Assembly (NCBI GenBank): GCA_948144175.1 | Contig: CANXME010001453.1 | Span: forward strand, 3,596,001 to 3,660,000 | DNA length: 64,000 bases | Reading direction: 5' to 3' | Source: Closterium sp. NIES-65 | Lineage: Eukaryota; Streptophyta; Zygnematophyceae; Desmidiales; Closteriaceae | In this document: piece after piece, positions 42,557 to 52,300 of the stretch | How the letters are laid out: every line of letters starts with the position of its first letter | Position numbering within the stretch: the first letter of the stretch is position 1 | Notes under the pieces: generated by a model | What the model was told of the DNA's origin: nothing | Database searches by the model: none | What the model saw: the letters and a program-made list of their open reading frames with translations, nothing else | Position numbers and translations under genes: made by a program

Positions 42557-44991
42557 ATGGGCGGATTTGTGGATGGGTGGGATTGGGATTGAAGGCTCAC
42601 CTGGTGTGGTGCCCGGGTCCAGTATATTGATCCCGAACAGCGTTGAGAACGGCGGGCTGGAATACAGCTCGCCAACACTGTCCCCCCCATCGTCACTAGG
42701 GGGAGCGGCCCCCGCCAGCATCTCAACGGAGTCAACCAGGAAGCGGTAGAAGAAGGGCGACACGCGCGCCGAATCCCGCAGGTAGAACGCGATCCCCAGG
42801 GCGGATTTCGGCCGCCACGCGTCCAGGAAGGTCAGCACCGCCAGCTCGCTGCTGCCGCCCCGTGCAGCGCCGGCTGTAGTAGATGTAGCGGCGGCTGTAG
42901 CGCTGGTGGTCTTAGCAGCAGCAGCAGCAGCAGCAGCCGCTGTTTTGGCCGGCTTGGTAACAGTTCCCGGTTTAGCTTTGCCGCTGCCTGCCTTGGCTCC
43001 TGCTCCTGCTTTGGCGCCTGTTGCAGCAGCAGCAGCTGCTGCATTCCCGGCTTTACCTCCTAGTTTAGAACCAGCCGCTGCGCCTGCGGCTGAACCAGCC
43101 TTTGCTGCTGCACCCTTACCCTTGCCCTGCGCCTGTCCACCCTTCACCGCAGCTCCTTTACCGGAAACCGCTGCCCCTTTCTTTGCCACAACAACTGCTT
43201 TTCCCAATAGGTGCCTTCCTCCGCCCACACCCGAACCCACATCTAAACCCGAAACCACATCCCCTTCTCGGCTCTTCCCCAAGAGAGCATCTCCCCTGCC
43301 CTGTGGAAACTCCCCAGGCGCCCATAACCCCTCTTCCCAGTCCGCCCTTTCGTTAAACCCAGACCCCGTTTCGTTAAACCCAAACCATCCATCCACAGGT
43401 TCCTCATCCAAATCACCTCTGTCACAACCACTTCCCCTGTCTGCAGTGACATTACACCCGAGCAGCCTCCTCCTCTGAAAGATAGCTGCCTTGACTTTGT
43501 CTCTTGGAAACACAACAGCCCATTCACTCTCCTCCCCATCACCACCACCACCACCACCACCACCAGCACCAGCAGCACCAGCGCCACCAGCAGCGGCGCC
43601 TTTCCCGCCCCTCAGCCCGGCAGCAGCAGCGGTTCTGGCAGTGGCAGTTTCAATGGTAGGGGCGTTGGATCGCACGGTGTAGGGCCCAAATCGCCACTGC
43701 ACGCGGCGAGTGGCGAGCATTATGGCTGACTCGTATTTGGGGTCACTGCGAGGGGAGTGGGAGGGGTTTTGAGGGGTACGGTATGGATTTGAGTGGTTCG
43801 GCTACAGAGGGACAGAGTGAGGGGCGTTATGGCTTTGTGATTGCAAATTGTAAGTGTACCATTTCGTGTATGTTTTACTCACTGGCAGTCCAGCAGGACA
43901 GTGAGCGTCGCGTAATGCTCGTCCCAGAGCTCTTTACTCTGCAGCATGCCCAAACTCTCTTCCACCGACTCCACATCTTGTGTGACACTACTGTACTTGT
44001 TACATATGATTCCCATTCAATCTTGAAACATAGACAACAGGTGTTTGTTTCACTCACTGGCAGTCCAGCAGAACAGTCAGCGGAACGTAATGCTCATCCC
44101 AGAGCACTTTACTCTGCAGCATGTCCAAACTCTCTTCACCGACTCCACATCATAAGCCACCACTTAGTAATTTCGTATTGAAAATGGTTAAAAGTGTACC
44201 ATTTCGTGTATGCTTCACTCACTGGCAGTCCAGCAGAACGGTGAGCGGGACGTAATGCTCATCCCAGAGCACTTTACTCTGCAGCATATCCAAACTCTCT
44301 TCCACCGACTCCACATCATAAGACGCTACTGTACTGGTATTTACTATTTCATATTAAATGTTAAAAGTGTACTATTCCTTGTATGTTTCACTTACTGGCA
44401 GTCCAGCAGGACAGTGAGCGGCACGTAATGCTCGTCCCAGAGAACTTTACGCTGCAGCATGTCAAGACTCTCTTCCACCGACTCCACATCGCACGACGCG
44501 ATCAGATGCACGTGCACGTGCAGCGAGTCGCTCTGATCGCCGGAATCCCCGCCGGACTCCTCCTCCCCCTCTCCGCCCCCCGCTCCCCCCGCTACCCCCG
44601 CTTCCGCTGTTTCCCCGCCGTCGGACTGGCGCGACCGCTGCTTCAGCTGCTCCGGTAATTCCTCCTCGTCTCTCGCGAGGTGCACGCCTAAGTCGTTGCT
44701 CGATCCCTTGCCGCCCTTATCGTCTTCATCTGCGCTCATCAGCTGTCGCGTGATCGCTTTCTCGACAGTGTCCTCCTCGATTTCGACAAAAGACAGACCA
44801 GTCAAAGTGATGAAAGAGAGAGCTAGAAGGACCACTAGGAGCCTGAAGAACGCAGGGGAGGTGAAGAGCGCGACTAGCGGAGGGGGTTTCGGCCGGAGGT
44901 TCTTAGGGACGGGCACGCGAGATGATAAGACGGCGCGAGTGGCGCCTACTCTTAAGGAGGCGGCTCCGCCTTTACTAGGATGTAGCCTCAT
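37070..44991 (-). CDS. Two-domain Golgi-type glycosyltransferase (GT2-like plus GT77-like)
   Basis: Seven exons in agreeing phases: 44991-44396, 43745-42601, 42093-40601, 39575-39438, 38755-38591, 37630-37442, 37195-37070 (1,283 aa). A single hydrophobic segment (FFRLLVVLLALSFITLTGL, about residues 48-66) marks a type II membrane protein. The N-terminal half resembles the plant GT2-like family: HVHLIASCDVESVEES, LDCHDPKYESAIM, RVSPFFYRFLVDS, LFGINILDPGT, FVFPTPWEEILLW. The C-terminal half resembles nucleotide-diphospho-sugar transferases of the GT77 type: VMTSVGFADMLTNWLCYVRE, LLADVDAVWLSDPF with a DxD metal site, SGQLCGGFLFL, HEQRYLNQLLG, VVIHNNYIKGKK and KIQRFKEFGLW. A cell-wall or glycoprotein sugar-transfer role in the Golgi is likely; donor and acceptor are unknown. 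Ala/Gly/Lys-rich insertions enlarge exons 2 and 3. Extra exon copies are listed separately. Confidence 0.8.
37375..37441 (-). repeat. 13-15-bp minisatellite starting at a splice donor
   Basis: About five units of GTGACTGTGG(GG/C)CAT run from the donor of exon 37630-37442 (AAG|GTGCATGTGAC) into the intron. The first unit overlaps the donor itself. Confidence 0.8.
37690..37795 (-). repeat. Extra copy of glycosyltransferase exon 6
   Basis: Encodes FEHLHEQRYLNQLLGKWWNK and VQVRGLDMLKFPN, a copy of the first two-thirds of exon 37630-37442 (which has GKRRNKVQVRGLDVLKFPNG). It starts after a CAG acceptor, lacks the last third, and lies about 165 bp upstream of the true exon. Confidence 0.87.
37998..39030 (-). 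repeat. Multiple partial copies of glycosyltransferase exon 5
   Basis: Around the true exon (38755-38591) lie at least five copies of its 3' part, encoding versions of NRMAKEALYKKPEEMGAWLK and keeping AAG|GTGAG or a similar donor, near 38530-38470, 38440-38385, 38310-38235, 38155-38095 and 38050-37998. One copy of its 5' part (LEPSGQLCGGFLFLRSTPR) is at 38915-38825 and a weaker piece at about 39030-38985. Spacers are rich in GGTTACCAC. Divergence rises with distance from the true exon. Confidence 0.82.
39190..39945 (-). repeat. Copies of glycosyltransferase exon 4
   Basis: The true exon is 39575-39438 (RTRLVGSILKMGYN ... VDAVWLSDPF). Copies of its first part (TRLVGSILKMGYN-like) lie at about 39945-39885 and 39770-39700, and a copy of its last part (VDAVWLSDPFVNMDNKSAD) at about 39265-39190. 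First-part copies lie on the acceptor side and the last-part copy on the donor side of the true exon. A run of about 20 G (from about 39592) precedes the true exon. Confidence 0.83.
40034..40290 (-). repeat. 20-bp array of splice-donor-like units
   Basis: About 13 near-identical 20-bp units. On the minus strand each reads GCAGGTAGGGAGGGATGAGA with CCC/CGC variants and so contains CAG|GTAGGG, close to the donor of exon 42093-40601 (CAG|GTAGGT). It lies in the following intron, just past two partial copies of that exon's end. Confidence 0.9.
40295..40565 (-). repeat. Two extra copies of the glycosyltransferase exon-3 end
   Basis: Copies of the segment encoding TPNITVPFSMEYGGIGYKQ lie at about 40560-40436 and 40365-40290, downstream of the true exon end (40601). 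Both keep the frame for most of their length. The nearer copy keeps CAG|GTAGGG; in the farther one this site reads AAG|GAGAT-like, and the 20-bp donor array follows. Confidence 0.83.
42130..42385 (-). repeat. Two extra copies of the glycosyltransferase exon-3 start
   Basis: Copies at about 42270-42130 (encoding SLTVDCQFVFPTPWEEILLW) and 42430-42340 (encoding LTADCQFLLPT) precede the true start at 42093. All three have a pyrimidine stretch and CAG before TGCCCCAGCAGC, so the acceptor was copied too. The farther copy has decayed after a few codons. Confidence 0.85.
42471..42550. repeat. (GT)n(GA)n microsatellite
   Basis: About 20 GT units followed by about 19 GA units, within the intron between exons 2 and 3 of the glycosyltransferase gene. 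Confidence 0.95.
43883..44328 (-). repeat. Three extra copies of the glycosyltransferase exon-1 end
   Basis: Copies ending at donors 44223, 44058 and 43883 encode versions of DVESVEESLDMLQ plus LWDEHYVPLTVLLDCQ, as does the true exon end at 44396. Each keeps CCA|GTGAGT, and at least the 44223 and 43883 copies follow a TACAG acceptor-like site, so each could be spliced as a cassette. The middle copy (44058) has a one-base deletion; the others are open. Period is about 170 bp. Confidence 0.87.
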
Positions 44992-46333
44992 TATGAGTGT
45001 AGATTACCTTCACAATCAGATGAGGGTTCGAATCGAATGCTACTCTAGACGGGGCGAATTTCGCGTAACGGAGGCAGGAAATTTTAAATCCGGCTATCAA
45101 AGTGCAAGCTCGATAGTGCTCGAATGCTCACGAAATCAGGAAGAAACTAGACGGTGCACGGGGAATTTAGGGTAATTCAAGCTCTTCAATTCTCGCACGT
45201 ATTCCCCACGATAAAATGGGGACAACTTTTGATTTCACTCGGGAGTCGCTTTATTTTCGACAGAGAAATTCAGGGTAATTTGCCTAAAAAGATCCGCTCG
45301 CGATCTGCGCTGCGATCATCCGCATTCCTAAAAAAAAAAGGCCCTACCGGAGGCCATTCGCATTGCGTCGTACGCGAAGGCTAAACACGAACGCCATAAC
45401 CGAGTCGCACAGACCAGTTCTGACTATTTCTTATGCCTCGTTACCAACCGGCGATCTGCCGAGTCTTACGCGAAAGAAGCGGGGCCTGATAAAGGCGTGT
45501 TGGCTAGAGTTTAAACTAGAGGACCAAGCAAGCCTCCAAGTTGCCGAGCGGAACGCCCTAACAGTCTAACTGCCGAGCTGTTTCGCAGCGAATGAGCTGT
45601 GACGGCTGTGGCACAGGACAATACTTCGCCTTGAGGCATGAACTCCTCAAAAAGTACTGACTTCATGATACGATTCCATGAGAGAATGATATAGAGATCA
45701 GGAGAAGAGGTAATGCACGGGCTGATCAGGAAAGGTAGCAGATCGCTGCAGCTACAAGCAGGACCACCACTAGCAGAACCAGAGCCACCAGCGCCACCAG
45801 CGCCACCAGCACCACCAGCACTACCCCACCAGCAACACAGAATTGTGTGCGAGTGTGGTGTGAATGTGGGTGAAAAATACCTACTTCCCAGGTGGTGGTG
45901 GTGATTGGTGAAATGGGAGACTGGAGCATGGGAGGCTGGAGCATGGAAGTCAAGTTTGTTCTTCAGAAGATCCCAAACCAAGGCTGCTGCTTTCTACAGC
46001 GCTTCCCATTCGCTGAGAGGAGCAAGAAATCAAGCTCCAACAATTTCGGGCCCCGAGATTGCCGAGCCAGCCTTCCCCGCTCACGTCGAAATTGCCGAGC
46101 CATTTTGGCCCCTCGAGATCGCCGAGCCAGCCATTGCTTGGGAAGGTACACGTGCAGCTCCCGCAGTTATAACGAGATTTATGATTCTGAGGGTGCGAGT
46201 GTAGTTGAGGTGGAATAGCCCCAGGGCTTTATGCAGAACAAACATTTGATTAAATAACTAGAAGCAATGAAAAAAACACTTGGAATGTCACAGAAAAACG
46301 CAACCTTCAAGCTGTTACCGGAATGCCCCTCTT
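44992..46333. other. Spacer between the TZP-like and glycosyltransferase genes
   Basis: Promoter and 5' UTR of the glycosyltransferase gene and 3' UTR of the TZP-like gene. It contains a short ACCAGCGCC repeat (about 45780-45830) and three copies of a GA(G/A)AT(T/C)GCCGAGCCA motif (about 46050-46130). No gene is recognised. Confidence 0.5.
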
Positions 46334-49300
46334 TCAGGTCCAGCTTCTTCTCTCACATATCTTGGCCTCGATATCCTTGCCACACAGAATAGGAGCAAGC
46401 AACGTGGCCCCACCTTTCTGCCATATCTTTTTACACCACTCAACAACCTCAACCTGCATCACAGACTCAGCGCAAAAGAGACGGCAAGATGATAAAAAAT
46501 AACAGTATAACATAAGAAACACGCTGACAGCGATTGAAGGAGACTGAAGGCTCAAAACAAGGCCAAACCAAAAACATAATTTTACTAACCTCAAGAAATG
46601 GTTTGTTGGAGACGTAATGGCCGTCTACAGTATATTCCCCGTCACCCATATCTACAGTGAGCGCCATTCCGCCCGAATCAGCCGATGAGGGTACAGACTC
46701 AACAGCTTGCTTGCGCACAACACCTGGACGAAAACACAACACATAATAAAGCGTGCAGAAAGATACAGAAAAATGACAACAATTGAACGCATTGAAGAAG
46801 ACAACAAAGAGGAGGAAAGGAAGGAGGGGAGGGGGGGGGGGGAGGGGAGGGATAGCATGGTTGCTAGCAGGTGCCAGGGCATTTGTTACAAACCTGTAAT
46901 TTTGGCCATGCGGTAACCCGTGCCGCCCAAATCCTCTTCTTTCTTTCCCAATCGGAGGCGGAGGAAGAAGCCAACCACTCGTTCTCTGACACCTGGATGG
47001 CTTTGAATCCTGCAGGCGCAGTGGGAGGACAGATAGACAGACCCTAGACGAGGTCAAAATGTTGAATGGCATCTGAGTTGGTGCCGCGCAGTGCGGTGCG
47101 GTATGATGTGGTTTGGTGTGGTGTGGAGTAGTGTGAACAGGGTTGAGAGGGAGGTGAAGGAGGATGCAGAAGGGAAAGGCGGTAAACTCACTTGACAATA
47201 TCCCTTCGGGAGAGGCGCAGCGATTCGATGGAAGCGAGCAAGGCAGGAGGCAGACTGATACCCCCTTATGAGCAGAGTGAAAAATCACCTTGTTACAATG
47301 TCACAAGCGAGAGGGAGCGGGTGGGAACACTCACTTGACAATATCCCTTCGGGAGAGGCGCAGCGATTCGATGGAAGCGAGCAAGGCAGCAGGCAAGCCG
47401 CTGCCTTCCTGTGCTGTGCCATGTGGGTCGAAGAGATCAAACCAGCCTGGGAAAACAGCAGGAGCGTTCCATGCGCCCCCAACTTCATCTTCCCGTTTCC
47501 CGGTCACATCAGTGCTTCTGCCAGCCTCCCGTTTTGCCAGGTCTGCTGCTGCTGCAGCACCTGTGCTTGCAGGTAAGCCGTTTTGAGACGTCTCAAAACA
47601 CGCCAGGTTAGCTGCTGCAGCACCTGCGCTTGCAGGTAAGCCGTGCGCAACAGCACAAGGAGGTGCTAACGCCTCGCCTGCTACACCTCCCAGTGCTGCC
47701 TCTCTTGCTGTCGCTACTGCTCCAGCTGCTCCTGTGTCTGCTACTGCACCTGTGGCTCTGTGCACTACAGAGACTGGCAAATCGCCTGCCGCAATCCGCT
47801 CTGCTAACTCTCTTGCTGTCCCTACGACTACTCCTATATCTGCCCCTACTAAACCTGCTCCTGCTTCTGCTGCAGGACCAGCGGTTCTGTGTGATGCAAA
47901 TGGTATGTCTATGGATGCCCCTACTGTAAACGTTGCTCCTGCTTCTGCTGCTGTATCAATTACACCAAGGCGATTTCCTAGCCTGCGCGTGTCCCTTCCC
48001 GTTACTGTACCTTCCCCAGCCTCTGCTTCTGCTGCAGCTGCTTCTGCCGTCGCTACTCCACCCCCTGCTGCTTCTAGCCTTGCTCCCCCCGCTGCCTCTG
48101 CTGCTGCTGCTCCTGCCGCTGCTGCTGTGTAAGAGTCAAGCAGGCTCAGAGGATTACCATACAGGGGTTTGGGAGGATCAAGAGTCCAGGAGATTAGAGG
48201 ACCAGCAAACGGACGGGCATCCCCTGCTGCTGCAAAATCACCTTCCACTGCGTGGACCCCTGGGATTTCACCTGGGATTTCACCTGGGGTTTCTCTGCCC
48301 AATGCAGCTGCTTCCCTGCCTGTGACAAGTGTGCCATCCCCTGCTGCTGAAACATTACCTTCCACTGCGTGGACCCCTGGGATTTCACCTGGTGTTTCCC
48401 TGTTTAGTGCAACTGCTTCCCCTCCAGTGCCAAGCTTTTCCCTACCTGATAACACCAGGCCTCTCAGAGTAACTGTGTTCGACACCTCTCGACCCATCCC
48501 AGGCCCCGTCAACGAAGTTCCTCCAACTCCCGTACCAATTCCCGTACCAACCCCCGTACCAACCCCCGTGCCAGCTCCCGTACCAATCGTGTCTCTTCCC
48601 GTACCTGTGGTATCCCTGCCAGTGCCTGTGGTGGCCCGGCCCGTACCTGATGTCTCCCTGCCAGCTGTCTCCCTGCTACTAGTCGCGTGCTTCGCTCGGG
48701 TTCTTGCCAGGTCAGTACACTCCGCCGCCCAATGACCTTCTGCCAGACACCACAGGCAGACGGGGGTCGGCACGTCTTTGTCTTGTTCTGACTCCATATC
48801 CTTATCCTTGTCTCCCATTCCCTTATTCTCATCCTCTCCTCCTTCGTCCCCCTCTGACCCACCTGCTCCCTCTCCCCCGACTCCTTCCTCCCCAGCATCC
48901 TCCCCTGCTGTCCTGTTATCAGTCCTGCCCGCATCCTCTCCCTCCTCCCCTCCCTTCTCCCCTTCCTCCTCCTCCATACGCTCATCCCCACCCTTCACTC
49001 TCTCCTCTCCACCCTCCTGCTCCTCCATACGCCCACCCACACACATCCCTCCTTCCTGTTCCTCCTCCTCCACCTCTTTCCCATCCCCCACTTCCTCCTC
49101 CTCACTACCTCCCTCCTTGCTCCCCTCCCCGTCCTCCAATCCCCTCATGCTGCTTCGCCCTCCTTCCTGCTCTCTCTCCCCACCTTTCACCCCACACTCA
49201 TCAGCCACTACCCTCATCTTATCCCCCTCTTTCCCAACATCCTCCCCTCCTCTTCCTTCCCCCACTGCTGCTCCACCAATCACCAAGTCATGAGGGGCTA

Positions 49301-52300
49301 GAAATTCGAACCCCCTTCCTCCTCCTCTTCCCATCCCCATCCCTGCTCCACCACCCACCAACTCATGGGGAGTTGAAATGCCACCCCCCACATTACAGTT
49401 CCCCATCTCAGTAGCACCTGCTCCAGCCACACCTGCTCCACTAAAGAGCGCTCCCATAACCGCATTACTGTTCCCCCCACAGCTCGACATACGCCCAGCG
49501 CTTTCGCTATTACTGTTCAGTACACCCAGTCCTCGTTTTAAGCCCAGGGCCTTTGCAAGTGCAAGCGGGACAGAAGAAGGTCGAGGGGTTCCATAGGGAA
49601 GATAGGAACCAATTCCAGCCAGACTTGCAACCACTCCCAACTCCTCTGTCTTACCTAACCCGTCCCCAACCCCACCTACAAAATCCTTTTCCCCCATAAT
49701 ATCTCCTCCTAAGGATTCTATACCACCTAATGCTGTAATACCTTCCCCTGTGTCCCCTGCTCCTTCTTTCACACCACCCAAGCCCACTCTTTCCTCCTTC
49801 TCCCCCCTCTTCCCTCGCCCCTCCTCCCCGTCTCCCGCTCCCCCTCTCCGCCTCTTCCCACCCCTCCTCCTCCTCTTTTCCTCCTCCCTCTTCCGCTTCC
49901 TCCCTTCTACCCGCCTGTCCACTTCCCCCTTGGCACCCAGCCGGCCAATCAGAGCCGAGGTTTCGGAGTCAAGAGTTTCAACGCAAGTCAACAGGGTGTG
50001 GCCGGGCAGCCCGCAAAAATCACAGCGGGGGCTCCAGCCAATGAGGGACCGGCCCAGGGCCAGGTAGCCGATTTCCAGGATGGGAAGGAGCATGCACCTG
50101 GCACTGGTTGCAGTTGGGGGGAGGGCAGTAGCATTGCTAAGAGCACCAGTAGCCGTAGCAGCAGCATCGGCAACAGCATCACCAGCACCAGCATCACCAG
50201 TACCGGCAGCAGCATCAGTATTCGTGGCAGCAGAGCCTTCCTCTCCTCCACCATCCATACCCCTTCCTGCTCCTTCTCTCCCCTCCTCTCCTTCCGCCCT
50301 TTCTCCATCATCCCCCTCTCTTACTCCCTCTCCTCTCTCTCCTCCCTCTATCCCCTCTCCACCCCCTCCTCCTCGATCCACTCTATCCTCTCTTCCCTCT
50401 CCACCCTCTCGCACCCCATTCAACTGCCTCACACCCATGCCCTTCCCAACAAGCCCTAGGCTCCGCTCCTGCCAGCCAATCTCCTCGCGCCACCTGGCGG
50501 CGTCCTGTCGCCACCTCCGCAGCGCTGCCAGCTTGGCAGATTGCTCATCTGGCAACAAACCTCCTACCGCCGCCCGCTCCTTCTCCCTTATCCTCCTCTC
50601 TCTGTCCTTTTCCTGCCTCTCACCGTCTCTCTCCCCTCGGTGCCCCCTCCTCTTCCCCCGCCCCTCCTCCCTCTCATGCCTTGGAGCAACACCGTCGTCA
50701 CATTCATTCTCTTCTCTCGCTCTCTTCCCTCGCCCCTCCTCCTTCTCATCACACAGGATTCGTACCACATCCCTCTTATCACACCCACTCGGCCCTTCTT
50801 GCCTCACCCGCCCCTGCCTTCCTCTGCCGTGCTCTAATCCTTCCCCTCGTTCCCCTCTTCTCCCTCCATCTGCTCTCTCGCCTTCTCTTTCCCTACTCTC
50901 ATCATGCTCCACCCGTTCCTGCCCCATATGCATATCTGGTAACAGCTGCCCCACTCCACCTCTCAAGCCTATCCTTTCCCCCTCTCCCAGCTCTTCCAGA
51001 CACCTCCCTTCTGTTCCCATCGCTGCAGCATCAACCACTCCGTACCGCATGTAACCCATTCTCCCTACGCCATCCAGCCTGTCATCCTGCCTCCCCTCCT
51101 GCCACACCTCCTTCCCTTTCTCCTGCCTCCTCTCCTGCGGTCCCTCCTGCCCTTTCTCCTGCACTCCATATCCCGTTCTCCCTATGCAAGGCCCCACCCT
51201 GCCCACCACTCCATCCAGCCTCCCCTCCTTCCTCTCCTCCTGCCTCTCCTCCTGCCTTCCCTCCTGCACTCCTGCCCCATACCCCCCTCTCCTCCACGTG
51301 TCCCCTCTGCCTATTCCACTTCCCATAAGACGACCCTGCTCCTCTCCTGCTGCTTCAACTGCCCGCCCGTCCCTTGCCCTGAACAGCTGCTCTACCTGCG
51401 TCTCTCTTTGTGCTTCTGCCGCCTCCCCCTTCCTCTCACCCCTCGCTGCTAAAGCAGCATACCCCCCTTGTGCCTCCCCTCTTTCTCCTTCCCCTTCCGC
51501 CTTCCTTGCACCCTTCTCAACTGATGGAATATACCCACCTTGGACGTCCCCTCTTTCTTCCTCCCTCTCTTCCCCCCTCTCCCCGTCCTCATCCCCTTCC
51601 CTCGCGACCTCTCCTCCCCTCTCCCCCTGCCACCTTCCACGCACCTTCCTCCCTCCCTTACCTCCAGGCACTGGCCCTCCCACACACCTACTTGCAGCAG
51701 CAAGGGAGTCCGAGCCTGCAGGTGCGTGAATAGCCGAACCTGCTGCGTCAGGTATGGAAACAGCAGGGAAGGTTTTCGTCCCAGCAAACCCCCTGGCAGC
51801 AGCAGCACCACTACCCACAGCAGACAGAGCAAAAGTGGCAGAAACAGCAGCAGCAGGAGCTGCAGCAGCAGCGCCAGCAGCGACAGCAGCAGCAGCACCG
51901 CCACCGCCACCACCCATCACTGCACTTGCACCAACACCAGCACTAATTGCCTGCTTGCCCGAATCCGCCCGAGCAGTCAGATTAGGGTTTCGCAAGGTGC
52001 CCAAGTCAGGGATATGGGTTGACCAAAGCCGTAAGGCCGAATTGGGGTTTGTCGTGGGCCTCGGATTAAGGTCAGGGTTCCCAGCGGCTCCCAGCAAAGC
52101 AGCAGGTCTCATATTAGAGTTAGGATTTCCAGCCGATCCCAGCATAGCAGAACCTAAAACAGCTTCTCCCGCCGCGGCTCCCGGCACACCTGCTGCAGCT
52201 GCTCTTCCTGCTACAGCCGCCCCCATTGTTGCTCCTGGCGTAGGTACCGCTATAGCTGGTCCTCCTGCTACAGCCCTTGCTCCCGAGCCCGAGAGCCCCT

